Below are positions 34,472-43,637 of a stretch of 64,000 nt of DNA, one piece after another (position 1 is the stretch's first letter; each line of letters starts with the position of its first letter). The notes under the pieces are model-generated. The model made no database searches. It was given only the letters and a program-made list of their open reading frames with translations, and was not told the DNA's origin. A program made the position numbers and the translations under genes. Location of the stretch: assembly GCA_016872215.1 (NCBI GenBank), contig VHAX01000002.1:62001-126000 (forward strand), written 5' to 3'. The stretch is from Sphingomonadales bacterium. GTDB taxonomy: Bacteria > Bacteroidota > Bacteroidia > UBA7662.

Positions 34472-35094
34472 TCAATTTTCTGGTTTATGTAGGTAGAAAT
34501 CACATCAACCGCTACATAATTATCGCGGCTATGTGGAATTATTAAATCACATTCTGGTAGATGGGGATAAATAAAGGAATCAAAGGCGGGTCGGACGTGA
34601 TATTCCCATTGATAGCGCACCACATTCTCGGGGTATCCTCGTTCGATCCCGTCGCGGGCAATTCGCCTAATCAGGCGCAGTTCGTCGGGCGCCTCTAAAA
34701 ACACCTTCAACTGTAGTAAATCCATGATTTCTCGGAAATGGAACAGAAAAAGTCCCTCCACCAGCAATACGGGCTTTGGAAGCAACCGGATATTTTCGGG
34801 TTTTTTATCTGCCTGATTGAACGTATATTCCTTTTTAAAAACCTCGTTTCCATTACACAATTGACGAAAATCGGTCAGAAACGCCTCATGGTCGATGCAC
34901 TCCGGCAGGTCAAAATTAACCTCCCCCTGTGCATCCCTCGGTTGTTCGGCCAATGTGCGGTAATAATGGTCCAAATTGATGCATGTGCAATTATTCGGGC
35001 CCAATTGACGAGTCAGCAGAGCCAGGAAGGTTGTTTTTCCGGATCCGCTTCCTCCCCCAACCCCAACCACAAAGGGTTTTTCGCGGTAGCTCAT
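34450..35094 (-). CDS. udk: Uridine kinase
   Basis: The enzyme phosphorylates uridine and cytidine in pyrimidine salvage. The start is set at ATG 35094 (MSYREKPFVVGVGGGSG), giving 214 residues. The extended frame up to 35196 is rejected since a perfect -7 box lies within it. Walker A GGGSGSGKTTFLALL, the NLDHYY motif, and the lid RRIARDGIERG are present. It is co-transcribed with the KtrA-like gene. The divergent gene is xseB, with 88 bases between start codons. Confidence 0.9.
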   Translation of the reverse strand: MSYREKPFVVGVGGGSGSGKTTFLALLTRQLGPNNCTCINLDHYYRTLAEQPRDAQGEVNFDLPECIDHEAFLTDFRQLCNGNEVFKKEYTFNQADKKPENIRLLPKPVLLVEGLFLFHFREIMDLLQLKVFLEAPDELRLIRRIARDGIERGYPENVVRYQWEYHVRPAFDSFIYPHLPECDLIIPHSRDNYVAVDVISTYINQKIEWKTVSV

Positions 35095-35108
35095 AGAATT
35101 TTCAGCAC

Positions 35109-35116
35109 CAAATATA
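35109..35116 (-). promoter_or_regulatory. Promoter of udk
   Basis: On the minus strand TATATTTG is a perfect -7 box, 14 bases before the udk ATG. Confidence 0.5.
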
Positions 35117-35182
35117 CCAATGTGATCCCAAACAAAAGTGAATGCAAATAAATTCATCCAGGTTCTTGCTATCTTCGTGTTT

Positions 35183-35404
35183 ATGTCTACCCACAAGCAG
35201 CCTACCCCCTCATCAATCGAATCCAGGATGAACCAGATCCGTGCCTTGATGGCTCGTATGCAAAAGGACGAAGGCTCCCTCGATGAAAGCCTGATGTTGT
35301 ATCGAGAGGCGACGGCCCTTATTGCCGACTGTCAGAATATGTTAGAAGATGCCGCCAAAAGTCTATTGGATGACGGTGTCCGACCGGATCAGGGCACGGA
35401 ATAA
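35183..35404 (+). CDS. xseB: Exodeoxyribonuclease VII small subunit
   Basis: XseB forms a helical-hairpin coat around the large subunit XseA in ExoVII, which degrades single-stranded DNA. The start is set at ATG 35183 (MSTHKQPTPSS), giving 73 residues. The family signature IRALMARMQKDEGSLDESLMLYREATALI is spread over about residues 18-46. TATCTTCG at 35170-35177, one base off the -7 consensus, ends five bases before the ATG. xseA, its obligatory partner and frequent neighbour, is not in this window. Confidence 0.85.
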   Translation: MSTHKQPTPSSIESRMNQIRALMARMQKDEGSLDESLMLYREATALIADCQNMLEDAAKSLLDDGVRPDQGTE

Positions 35405-35501
35405 CCTGTAAAAAACCCGAAATTCCATCTATTTTCAGGGTTATCCCACAACGGCAACCTTAAATCAACTGGACAACATCTCTATTGTTTGTTGCAATCC
35501 G

Positions 35502-35963
35502 CTAATAATTACCCCGTAGGCGTACAAGCAGACTGTTGAGCAGCTCCCTCTCTTCCGCCGCGATGCCCTCCCACAATTTGCGCATGACTTCATCGGCAAC
35601 AGGTCGCGCCTGCCGCACCCAATCTGCCCCGATCTCGGTTGGCTCCACGTGCAGACTCCTGCGATCATTTTCGGACTGCACCCTCCTTAACAGGCCTGAC
35701 CTTTCCAGAGGCTGTAGCATTCGTGTAAGTGAAGAACGGTCGCGGCCCAACTTTCTGGCATAAAATTCCTGGTGCGCGCCTGGTTGTCCACAAAGTATAT
35801 ACATCAACCGATACTGCTCGGCGGTGAATGGGATGCCATTTTCCCGAAACGCAGCATCCAGGATTACGGCTTGTCGACTCACAACATGCGACAACAACAA
35901 ACTCAGTTGCAAACGCTCAGACATGTTCGAAATATGCGGTTTTTCTTCTTGGCACGCATGCAT
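35502..35963 (-). CDS. MarR-family transcriptional regulator
   Basis: The 153-residue protein has a winged helix-turn-helix (about 50-120) with the MarR pattern: AEQYRLMYILCGQPG, then RDRSSLTRMLQPLERSGLLRR and the wing SENDRRSLHVEPTEIG. The terminal helices form the dimer interface. The regulator acts as a dimeric repressor sensitive to small ligands or oxidation (a Cys lies at about residue 58). The neighbouring genes rseP and xseB give no clue to the regulon. It is transcribed divergently from rseP with 73 bases between start codons. Confidence 0.88.
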   Translation of the reverse strand: MHACQEEKPHISNMSERLQLSLLLSHVVSRQAVILDAAFRENGIPFTAEQYRLMYILCGQPGAHQEFYARKLGRDRSSLTRMLQPLERSGLLRRVQSENDRRSLHVEPTEIGADWVRQARPVADEVMRKLWEGIAAEERELLNSLLVRLRGNY

Positions 35964-36005
35964 TATCTTGAAATAAGTTTTGATAAAAAAAGTGGGTGAA
36001 CCTTA

Positions 36006-36013
36006 TATTTTTG
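36006..36013 (+). promoter_or_regulatory. Promoter of rseP
   Basis: TATTTTTG followed by C is a perfect -7 box 23 bases upstream of the rseP ATG. It lies in the short gap after the divergent MarR gene. Confidence 0.5.
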
Positions 36014-36036
36014 CGTTTTCATTTGGTTCTCCCCGC

Positions 36037-37368
36037 ATGGACGTACTCATTATGATTGCCCAAATGCTTCTTGGGCTTACCCTTTTGATCTTGTTGCACG
36101 AATGGGGGCATTTTGGCGCCGCACGTATGTTTGGAATTCGGGTCGAGAAATTCTATGTATTCTTCGACGCCTGGGGAAAAAAGTTTTTTTCCGTACAAAA
36201 AGGTGACACAGAATACGGATTGGGTTGGCTCCCGCTCGGGGGCTATGTCAAAATCAGTGGCATGATCGATGAGTCGCTCGATACCGCCGCCATGAAATCG
36301 GAGCCCCAATCCTGGGAGTTTCGTTCCAAGCCCGCCTGGCAACGATTGATCGTTATGATCGGTGGGGTCACCGTGAATGCCATTTTGGGGATTCTTATTT
36401 TTTCCGGGATTTTTTGGTACTACGGACAAGAATACCTGCCGAACAGCGCCCTAACCAATGGCGTTGCAGCTGGTCCGTTAGCCCGTGAAATAGGCTTTCA
36501 ATCGGGTGACCAGATTGTTTCCCTGAATGGAATTGGAGTAGAGCGATTCGGGGAGGTTATGGATCTGGATGTGTTTTTTGGGGAGAACAACCAGATTCAG
36601 GTGATGCGCAATAGCAGCCTCGTCACAGTAGATCTGCCCTCCAATATGGTTGGTAGATTGTTGGATGCGGATAATGGTTCGTCGTTTCTCGCCCCACGTT
36701 ATCGTTTTCGCTTGGGTGAAATCGTTGTGGGCATGCCGGCTAATGCGGCGGGTCTCAAATCGGGAGATAGCATCCTCAGTATTGACGGTGAACCCATTCT
36801 GTTTTTCGACCAACTGCAGGAGTCGCTTAAAGCGCGTGCCTCCAAAATGGTGCCGATTCGATGGATGCGCGAAGGACGTCCCATGGAATCGAATTTGAAG
36901 GTGAGTGAACAGGGTACCATCGGCATTTATCCAGAATTGGAGAAACTCCAAACCGCCCGTCAGGAATTCAGCCTGACTCAAAGCATACCCGCTGGTGCCT
37001 GGCTCGCATGGTCGAGCATTACCGACAATTTACGGGGCTTCGGCAAGGTATTCAGCGGCGAGATCCCGGTGGAGAAGTCCCTCGGCGGCCCCATCGCCAT
37101 CGCCAAAAAGATGTACGGAGGGGAATGGATCTGGTATCGTTTCTGGATGACCACCGCACTTCTCTCCATAATATTGGCCTTTATGAATCTATTGCCCATA
37201 CCTGCATTGGATGGAGGGCACGTTTTGTTTCTGCTGATCGAAATGGTCATTCGCCGGCCCGTCCCGGAAAAAGTACTGATCGGAGCCCAATACGTGGGTA
37301 TGGCAATCGTGTTGTTGCTGATGATGTTTGCCTTCGGCAACGACATTTGGCAACATGTTTTGAACTGA
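36037..37368 (+). CDS. rseP: Site-2 intramembrane metalloprotease RseP
   Basis: RseP cleaves membrane-spanning segments, for example of anti-sigma factors and remnant signal peptides. The 443-residue protein has the zinc motif HEWGH (residues 21-25) in the first membrane helix, one or two PDZ domains in the central periplasmic part (about 130-300), and the third zinc-binding region NLLPIPALDGGH before the last helices. The start is placed at ATG 36037, just before the first membrane segment and after the promoter; the longer frame from 35980 is rejected. It converges on bshC. Confidence 0.94.
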   Translation: MDVLIMIAQMLLGLTLLILLHEWGHFGAARMFGIRVEKFYVFFDAWGKKFFSVQKGDTEYGLGWLPLGGYVKISGMIDESLDTAAMKSEPQSWEFRSKPAWQRLIVMIGGVTVNAILGILIFSGIFWYYGQEYLPNSALTNGVAAGPLAREIGFQSGDQIVSLNGIGVERFGEVMDLDVFFGENNQIQVMRNSSLVTVDLPSNMVGRLLDADNGSSFLAPRYRFRLGEIVVGMPANAAGLKSGDSILSIDGEPILFFDQLQESLKARASKMVPIRWMREGRPMESNLKVSEQGTIGIYPELEKLQTARQEFSLTQSIPAGAWLAWSSITDNLRGFGKVFSGEIPVEKSLGGPIAIAKKMYGGEWIWYRFWMTTALLSIILAFMNLLPIPALDGGHVLFLLIEMVIRRPVPEKVLIGAQYVGMAIVLLLMMFAFGNDIWQHVLN

Positions 37369-37385
37369 GACCCGTAATATTCGGG

Positions 37386-39014
37386 CTATGAGTCGTTCAG
37401 GCTCGCTGAAAATCGGAACAGCGACAAATCATGGGTTGGGAAATCCATAAAGTTGCGACAAAAATCCAGTAGTTCTTCTTTTGGATCCGATGCCACCCAT
37501 CCTAGAAAATTATCGTGGCGCTCTTGTAGTTGTCCACATGGAAACAAACGTTCATGCAATTGTTGTAATCGTCTGATGCTCACTTCATTTTTCTGTTTTC
37601 GTGCTTTGAGTACCCGCAGAGCAATGACCTCGATGGACTTCTCCAGCTTGTTCAACTCGGCCAAAACGAAAGACTTTAGACTTGGATCTACAGACGCCGC
37701 CTCCTGCGACAAACGAGAATAACCTTTACGAATCGATTCCAGCACCTCTTGTCCAGAGAGACCGACTTCTGATTGCTGGTCGAGGTAAATCCGAACCCAA
37801 TCTTCCTTACTCCTAAAAAGATTCACTTCCTTCATCGCCAACTGTTTCAAGCGGTTCTGCATAGAGGCATCCATCAGCATCAGAGAAGCACGAAGCAAGA
37901 CCGGGGGAAATTCTACGCCCGCCTGTTGAAAAACGGGGTAGAGCTGCAGCCAATAGGCCACCTCTGCAGGACCACCCACAAAGGCAGATGACCGAAGAAG
38001 AAATTCCTGATAAACCGAACGAAGTACCACGTTTGGACTCAACTTTTCTGGCTCTGTCTGCACCTGCTGCCATAGGGAGCGATCATCAGGCCAGGTTTTT
38101 TCGCCAGCCTGCCATTTGCCTTGTGGGGTGCGGACCAATCGCTGGCGACTACCCTCTTCTATCCAGAAAAGGTTGATTTCTCTGGGAGATATCTGTGCAT
38201 GATAGCCCATTTCCACTAATTTCTCCCCCCCCCGTAGAGCGGCCTTCTCTGAAAAACGTCCGTGAATTTCCTGTTCCCACAGGCGTATGGCTGCACGTTT
38301 CAATTGAGGATCGTCGCCCGAAAAAACAACTAATCCCACAGATCCAAACAAGGTATCGGTCCACCGCAGTGTGGCCTCCAAAAGCGTTATACCCTTTCGG
38401 TAGCAGTCACGCGCGAGAGCCATCCACCGAACTGCCTCAGATCTATTTCCAAGGATCTCTTGTAGGGGCGACAAAAATTCCTCTGGCTCCTCGATTACCA
38501 ATCGGCCGGTCGCCCCGCTCTTCCCCGGAGTCCAAACGATTTTTTTTCCCAGCACATGGCAGTGTCCAATCTCTTCAAGGTCGTGGTCTTCATCACCTAC
38601 CCAGTAGAGGGGTACGAAATGCAGGTCGCGCGCGTCAGGATGTTTATTCAGGCGCTTGGCTAGCGCCACAACACTGCTCAGTTTATAAAGCACATATAAT
38701 GGCCCACCTAAAAGAATGGGCTGGTGGGCCGTTACCACAAATCGTGTGCTTGCTTGTCCGATTCGCTCCAATTGAATGGGGTCGATCTGCGGATGCTCTA
38801 ATACCGAATAGAGTTGCATTACCCGATCATAGACCTTCCTGCGAATTACCTCATCCCACTCTGTTTGCAGACGGGCAACCCGCAAAATAGATTCTACATC
38901 AGGGGTGTTGGGAAATATATCAAACCCCGCTTTGCCCTCCAGATAATCGAGCACAAGAGGCGAGAATGCGCCAGTTTGCCGTAGCGGATGCTGAGAAATG
39001 GAATAGCTATGCAT
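37386..39014 (-). CDS. bshC: Putative cysteine ligase BshC (bacillithiol synthesis)
   Basis: BshC is thought to add cysteine to GlcN-malate in the last step of bacillithiol synthesis. The 542-residue protein has the family landmarks TAHQPILLGGPLYVLYKL near 93-110, VPLYWVGDEDHDLEEI and a long C-terminal coiled-coil region (about 425-500). It therefore suggests bacillithiol as low-molecular-weight thiol; bshA and bshB are not in this window. It lies 23 bases after rimO at the end of the rpmB-rpmG-DUF4295-ftsY-rimO run and may be co-transcribed. Confidence 0.92.
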   Translation of the reverse strand: MHSYSISQHPLRQTGAFSPLVLDYLEGKAGFDIFPNTPDVESILRVARLQTEWDEVIRRKVYDRVMQLYSVLEHPQIDPIQLERIGQASTRFVVTAHQPILLGGPLYVLYKLSSVVALAKRLNKHPDARDLHFVPLYWVGDEDHDLEEIGHCHVLGKKIVWTPGKSGATGRLVIEEPEEFLSPLQEILGNRSEAVRWMALARDCYRKGITLLEATLRWTDTLFGSVGLVVFSGDDPQLKRAAIRLWEQEIHGRFSEKAALRGGEKLVEMGYHAQISPREINLFWIEEGSRQRLVRTPQGKWQAGEKTWPDDRSLWQQVQTEPEKLSPNVVLRSVYQEFLLRSSAFVGGPAEVAYWLQLYPVFQQAGVEFPPVLLRASLMLMDASMQNRLKQLAMKEVNLFRSKEDWVRIYLDQQSEVGLSGQEVLESIRKGYSRLSQEAASVDPSLKSFVLAELNKLEKSIEVIALRVLKARKQKNEVSIRRLQQLHERLFPCGQLQERHDNFLGWVASDPKEELLDFCRNFMDFPTHDLSLFRFSASLNDS

Positions 39015-39037
39015 GGTGGTTCATCGTACTGAATTCC

Positions 39038-40366
39038 TTATAATCCCGGACTGTCTGCCGGGACTCCATACAAATCGAACGCCTCGGCCCCGGTTATGCG
39101 CACCTGCAGGAACGTACCGGCTTGAAGGTCGCCACATGCGTCTGCATCCACCAATACTTCGTTATCGACTTCCGGAGAATCAAACTCGGTTCTCCCTACC
39201 CAGAAACCCGATTCGCACCGTTCCATTAGCACGGGCAGAACCTGTTCGATTTTTTGCTGATTCAACTCCTGGGAAATCTCCTGCTGCTGCGCCATAATTT
39301 CTTCCATACGCTCCTCTTTTAGCTCAGCGGGCACATCGTCGGTTAGATTATAGGCCGCAGTATTTTCTTCGTGTGAGTACGTGAATACCCCCAATCGATC
39401 GAATCTCTGCTGGGCTACGAATTTCATGAGGGTGGTGTGATCGATATCGGATTCACCTGGGAATCCACTGATGAGTGTGGTTCGCAGGTGTATGCCTGGT
39501 ACTTGTCGGCGAATTTCATCGAGGAGGCTTTCCGTACGCGCTGCTGTAATGCCTCGACGCATTTGTCGGAGTACATGATCAGATGCATGCTGCAGGGGCA
39601 TATCCAGGTAGCGACAAATAGTCGGCAAATCGCGCATCAGCGGCAGAATATTGGTGGGAAACTGCGACGGGTATGCATATTGAAGACGAATCCACTGTAT
39701 TCCGGTGATTTGGGACAATGCCACAAGGAGGTCACTGAGCCTGCGGCTTCCGTACAAGTCCAGTCCGTAATAGGTCAGGTCCTGGGCGATGAGTACCAGT
39801 TCCTTTACACCCTTCTGCGATAAATTGCGAGCCTCGTGCACCAGATCCTCTATGGGGCGCGACACATGTCGGCCGCGCATAAGCGGTATGGCACAAAAGG
39901 CACAGGGACGGTTACAGCCCTCTGCAATCTTCATGAATGCGGTGTGCCGGGGTGTGGAAATCAGCCGCTCCCCCAACAGCTCATGCCGGTAATCGGCGCC
40001 CAGCGTTTTGAGCAGACGGGGCAGTTCCATGGTCCCAAAGAACGCGTCGACCTGAGGCATTTCCACCTCGAGTTGATCGCGGTAGCGGTGACTCAAACAA
40101 CCGGTCACATACAACTTGTCGATATGTCCCGATTCTTTTGCATCGATGCAACTCAATATGGTGTCGATAGACTCCTGTTTGGCCTGTTCCACAAATCCGC
40201 AGGTATTGACAACCCAGATGCGTGCCCCCTTACCGGCGGTCCCGTGCGTTACTGGTATGTTTCCTGCCTTTAGCTGGGTCACCAGGTTCTCGGAGTCGAC
40301 CGTGTTCTTGGAGCACCCAAGGGTCACCACATGAACACGGGCAGGTGCTGTTCCGCGCGCCCTCAT
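39038..40366 (-). CDS. rimO: Ribosomal protein uS12 methylthiotransferase RimO
   Basis: RimO adds a methylthio group to the conserved Asp of ribosomal protein S12. The 442-residue radical-SAM enzyme has the N-terminal UPF0004 domain (about 10-130, with three Cys for the second iron-sulfur cluster), the radical SAM motif CNRPCAFC (C-x3-C-x2-C), and a C-terminal TRAM domain (about 370-440). It overlaps the end of ftsY by four bases (ATGA), and the genes are translationally coupled. Confidence 0.95.
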   Translation of the reverse strand: MRARGTAPARVHVVTLGCSKNTVDSENLVTQLKAGNIPVTHGTAGKGARIWVVNTCGFVEQAKQESIDTILSCIDAKESGHIDKLYVTGCLSHRYRDQLEVEMPQVDAFFGTMELPRLLKTLGADYRHELLGERLISTPRHTAFMKIAEGCNRPCAFCAIPLMRGRHVSRPIEDLVHEARNLSQKGVKELVLIAQDLTYYGLDLYGSRRLSDLLVALSQITGIQWIRLQYAYPSQFPTNILPLMRDLPTICRYLDMPLQHASDHVLRQMRRGITAARTESLLDEIRRQVPGIHLRTTLISGFPGESDIDHTTLMKFVAQQRFDRLGVFTYSHEENTAAYNLTDDVPAELKEERMEEIMAQQQEISQELNQQKIEQVLPVLMERCESGFWVGRTEFDSPEVDNEVLVDADACGDLQAGTFLQVRITGAEAFDLYGVPADSPGL

Positions 40367-41325
40367 GCTGTTGCGTCGCTGAATAAGGCATCTACAAACA
40401 CCTGACAGTCAAAGGGTTGAAGGTGTTCGACCTTCTCTCCCACCCCAATGTAGCGGACCGGTATTCCCAACTGATCACTCACCGCAACGACAATTCCTCC
40501 GCGTGCTGTTCCGTCGAGTTTGGTGAGAATCAGTCCGGTTACCTGGGTGACCTCCCCAAAAATCCGGGCCTGCTCGAGGGCATTTTGCCCGGTCGACGCA
40601 TCCAATACCAACAATACTTCGTGGGGTGCATCGGGGATGACTTTCGAAATAACCGACCGCACCTTACCCAATTCTTGCATAAGTCCCGATTTATTGTGGA
40701 GTCGTCCGGCTGTATCAATCAACACCACCTCCTCGCCGTGCTTTTGGGCTGAACTGAGGGTATCAAAAGCCACAGAGGCTGGATCGGCACCCATTTTCTG
40801 GATTACAATTCGGCAGCCAGCACGGCGTGACCATTCCTGAAGCTGTTCAATGGCAGCAGCACGGAATGTATCAGCTGCACCCATGACCACGCTTTTGCCT
40901 GCCTGCCTGTAGTGCCACGCCAATTTTCCAATGCTTGTGGTTTTACCGACCCCATTCACGCCAACCACCAAAATAACATGTGGGTGGCTTGTAAACTTGC
41001 GTGAAAAATCTAAATCAGATTCCGGTGTCTGCTTCAGCAACGACATGACTTCTTCGCGGAACACTTCCTGAAGGCGCTCGCCTTTCAGTCCGTTTTCTGA
41101 TTTTGACCGCCCCTGTAGATTTCGGATGATTTTGGCGGTCGTATCGACACCCGTATCAGCCTCGATGAGTAGGGTCTCCAGACGGTCGAGCATATCATCA
41201 TCAAGAACCTGACCGCCGGTAAACAACCGCCATATTTTGGAGAAGAAACCCTCACGGGTTCGCTCCATCCCTTGCACAAGAGCCTCACGATTGGGCTTTT
41301 TCAGGAAAAAGTTAAATATTCCCAT
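40363..41325 (-). CDS. ftsY: Signal recognition particle receptor FtsY
   Basis: FtsY docks the ribosome-SRP complex at the membrane. The 320-residue protein has the N domain and the SRP-type GTPase: P-loop GVNGVGKTTSIGKLA, DTAGRLHNKSGLM, and TKLDGTARGG. The acidic A domain of E. coli FtsY is absent, as in many Bacteroidota. The gene follows rpmB-rpmG-DUF4295, and the partner ffh is at 3.2-4.5 kb. Confidence 0.96.
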   Translation of the reverse strand: MGIFNFFLKKPNREALVQGMERTREGFFSKIWRLFTGGQVLDDDMLDRLETLLIEADTGVDTTAKIIRNLQGRSKSENGLKGERLQEVFREEVMSLLKQTPESDLDFSRKFTSHPHVILVVGVNGVGKTTSIGKLAWHYRQAGKSVVMGAADTFRAAAIEQLQEWSRRAGCRIVIQKMGADPASVAFDTLSSAQKHGEEVVLIDTAGRLHNKSGLMQELGKVRSVISKVIPDAPHEVLLVLDASTGQNALEQARIFGEVTQVTGLILTKLDGTARGGIVVAVSDQLGIPVRYIGVGEKVEHLQPFDCQVFVDALFSDATA

Positions 41326-41428
41326 ATTGCTGAATTGCCGGCTTTATGAACACAACGCCCGGAACCAGCGATGGCTGTCCGGGCGCGAAAAATTATACCT
41401 GCCGCAGAAATGGGCAAGCATACAAATT

Positions 41429-41587
41429 TTACTTTGAAAAATAATCTTTCACCTTTTCGACCATTACAAACTCCTCTTTAAAGGTGTAGGCGCCTGTTTT
41501 GGGTGAACGCATTGTGCGGATGACCTTCACAATTTTCTCTGCTTCAGATGCCCCCTTCTTCAAGGTTGCCACAACTTTCTTTGCCAT
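41429..41587 (-). CDS. DUF4295 small basic protein
   Basis: The 52-residue protein (start [19 protein letters not shown]-terminus FVMVEKVKDYFSK) belongs to DUF4295, which in Bacteroidota always sits between rpmG and ftsY. Its ATG shares one base with the rpmG stop (TAATG). The basic charge and the neighbourhood of L28 and L33 suggest a ribosome-associated role, which is inferred. The frame is too short for many gene finders but is clearly real by context. Confidence 0.88.
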   Translation of the reverse strand: MAKKVVATLKKGASEAEKIVKVIRTMRSPKTGAYTFKEEFVMVEKVKDYFSK

Positions 41588-41775
41588 TACTTGATTTCTT
41601 TATGTACCGTTACTTTCTTCAATAAGGGGTTGTATTTGCGCAATTCCATACGCTCTGTCGTATTCTTCTTATTCTTAACAGTGATGTAGCGCGACATGCC
41701 CGGCATTCCGCTGGTTTTGTGCTCCGTGCATTCCAGAATCACCTGGATGCGATTGCCTTTACTTTTCTTTGCCAT
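41587..41775 (-). CDS. rpmG: 50S ribosomal protein bL33
   Basis: The 62-residue bL33 starts [19 protein letters not shown] and has the family motif [22 protein letters not shown]. Only one Cys (Cys16) is left, so it is the zinc-free (C-) version. It lies eight bases after rpmB and overlaps the next gene by one base. Confidence 0.95.
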   Translation of the reverse strand: MAKKSKGNRIQVILECTEHKTSGMPGMSRYITVKNKKNTTERMELRKYNPLLKKVTVHKEIK

Positions 41776-41783
41776 GGTTGGAT

Positions 41784-42017
41784 TCAGATTTTACCGTTGC
41801 GCAAAAATTTGGCGATACTCGCCGAAATACCATTCCGATTGATAGTACGGATTGCACTTGTAGAAACTTTTAAGGTAATCCATTCACCAGTATCGGGAAT
41901 GAAAAACTTCTTGGTTTGAAGGTTGGGAGAGAACCGCCTCTTGCTCTTGATATTGGAGTGAGACACCCGGTTGCCTACGATGACCTTCTTACCGGTCAGA
42001 TCACATATTCTCGACAT
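41784..42017 (-). CDS. rpmB: 50S ribosomal protein bL28
   Basis: The 77-residue bL28 starts at ATG 42017 ([21 protein letters not shown]). The longer frame reaching 42224 is not used because the promoter is inside it. The family motifs [18 protein letters not shown] and a C-terminal basic segment are present. It leads the operon rpmB-rpmG-DUF4295-ftsY-rimO-(bshC). Confidence 0.95.
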   Translation of the reverse strand: MSRICDLTGKKVIVGNRVSHSNIKSKRRFSPNLQTKKFFIPDTGEWITLKVSTSAIRTINRNGISASIAKFLRNGKI

Positions 42018-42034
42018 TACGTTCGTTTTTTGAC

Positions 42035-42042
42035 TATCTTTG
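42035..42042 (+). promoter_or_regulatory. Putative promoter of rocD
   Basis: TATCTTTG is a perfect -7 box on the plus strand, about 90 bases before the rocD ATG. It lies inside the leader of the divergent rpmB transcript. Confidence 0.45.
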
Positions 42043-42083
42043 TTATTTTCCAAATGATCCAGGAGGAATCCAAATACAGGGCG

Positions 42084-42091
42084 CAAAGATA
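42084..42091 (-). promoter_or_regulatory. Promoter of the rpmB-rpmG-DUF4295-ftsY operon
   Basis: On the minus strand TATCTTTG followed by C is a perfect -7 box, about 66 bases before the rpmB ATG. Its transcript start lies downstream of the rocD box, so the two divergent leaders overlap. Confidence 0.55.
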
Positions 42092-42132
42092 AGAAAAAAG
42101 GGAAACAAATCAACCCAAGCCAGTAAATAAAT

Positions 42133-43434
42133 ATGTCGGCATTACATATAGCAACCGAAGAATTAACGACTGCTTCTGCTATGGCGAAACCCTTGAATCG
42201 TATGATCAGCAGTAGGGATGTCATAGCCCTCGAGGATCGTTATGGCACCCACAATTACCACCCATTGCCCGTGGTGCTGAAGAGAGGACAAGGAAGCCGG
42301 GTATGGGACGTAGAAGGCAAAGAATATCTGGATTTTTTATCGGCCTACTCGGCGGTCAACCAAGGACATTCGCACCCTAAGATTGTTGGGGCGCTCACCG
42401 AACAAGCTTCATCGCTTAGTCTGTGCAGCCGGGCGTTTCACCACGATCTTCTTGGGCAATATGCCCGTCACATGACCCAATTGATGGGCTACGACCGGCT
42501 CCTTCCGATGAATACAGGTGTTGAAGCGGCCGAAAGCGCGGTTAAATTGGCACGCAGGTGGGCTTATGATGTAAAAGGGGTTGCCGAAAACCAGGCGGTC
42601 ATGGTCTTTGCAGAAGGAAATTTCTGGGGGCGTTCTATTGGGGCCATATCGTCATCCACTGATCCCACCGCGCGGCGTGGTTTTGGTCCGTTTGTTCCCG
42701 GCTATGAAGTTATTCCATATAACAACCTTCAGGCTCTGGATATTTCACTCTCACAACCCAATGTGGCTGGTTTTATGCTGGAGCCGATACAGGGCGAGGC
42801 CGGTGTGGTGATGCCTGATCCCGGTTATCTGACCAGAGTACGCGCCCTATGTACACGCCATGGTGTGCTGATGATCGCCGATGAAATTCAAACCGGTATG
42901 GGTCGCACGGGCCGCATGCTGGCCTGCGATCATGAAAACGTACGCCCCGACCTGATCGTTTTGGGCAAGGCCTTGGGTGGTGGCGTATATCCTGTTAGTG
43001 CCGTTTTGGGTGACGATGAAGTGATGCTAACGCTTAAGCCCGGTGAGCATGGCTCCACATTCGGCGGAAACCCTGTTGCTTGTCGCGTCGCTCTGGAAGC
43101 GGTAGCTGTGTTGCAGGATGAAGGCTTGATTGAGAATGCCGCGCTTCGGGGCGAACAATTGCGATCGGGACTGCATGAGCTCAAAAGTGAATTCCCTATT
43201 CTGATGAACGTGCGGGGCAAGGGACTGCTCAATGCCATCGTGGTGGGTAGCGAGCAGGGGGGTAAGACTCAAAATTTGGCCTGGAACCTATGCATCCGAA
43301 TGATGAAGCAAGGAGTTTTGGCCAAACCCACCCAAGGTCACATAATTCGCCTTGCTCCCCCGTTGTGCATCACCTCAGCGGAGGTGGACAAGGCTTTGAC
43401 ATGCATGCGCAAGGCTTTGGTCGCGTTGCATTAA
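42133..43434 (+). CDS. rocD: Ornithine aminotransferase
   Basis: The enzyme converts ornithine and 2-oxoglutarate to glutamate semialdehyde and glutamate, linking arginine and proline metabolism. The 433-residue class III aminotransferase starts at ATG 42133. The conserved region beginning LEDRYGTHNYHPLPVVL is characteristic of RocD. The PLP lysine lies in VLGKALGGGVYPVSAVLG, and IADEIQTGMGRTG carries the PLP-binding Asp. A methionine at 42184 is a possible alternative start. The following 200 bases before rplT contain only hairpins. Confidence 0.93.
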   Translation: MSALHIATEELTTASAMAKPLNRMISSRDVIALEDRYGTHNYHPLPVVLKRGQGSRVWDVEGKEYLDFLSAYSAVNQGHSHPKIVGALTEQASSLSLCSRAFHHDLLGQYARHMTQLMGYDRLLPMNTGVEAAESAVKLARRWAYDVKGVAENQAVMVFAEGNFWGRSIGAISSSTDPTARRGFGPFVPGYEVIPYNNLQALDISLSQPNVAGFMLEPIQGEAGVVMPDPGYLTRVRALCTRHGVLMIADEIQTGMGRTGRMLACDHENVRPDLIVLGKALGGGVYPVSAVLGDDEVMLTLKPGEHGSTFGGNPVACRVALEAVAVLQDEGLIENAALRGEQLRSGLHELKSEFPILMNVRGKGLLNAIVVGSEQGGKTQNLAWNLCIRMMKQGVLAKPTQGHIIRLAPPLCITSAEVDKALTCMRKALVALH

Positions 43435-43545
43435 ATTTTTTCAAACCGTTTTTTCCTTTTTCTGATTCCCGTTTTTTTTTCCTTACAGGCTGTGAACAAA
43501 AGCGATTATCTCCTAATTTCAAGGAATCGTACCACGTTAATCAGA

Positions 43546-43563
43546 AATCTCTTTATAGAGATT
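43546..43563. terminator. Hairpin between convergent rocD and rplT
   Basis: AATCTCT TTAT AGAGATT is a perfect 7-bp hairpin located between the two convergent genes. T-rich runs lie nearby (43434-43485), but none follows immediately, so terminator function is tentative. Confidence 0.3.
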
Positions 43564-43637
43564 ACTGCGTTTTAGTGAGTTGAAGGGCTCTACGGTGATT
43601 CAAACCACCTCAAAATAGTGGAATGAAGAGAAATTCC

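Noticed and set aside
43435-43637. Gap between rocD and rplT as a gene
   Set aside because: It contains T-rich runs and a hairpin but no open frame with convincing content.
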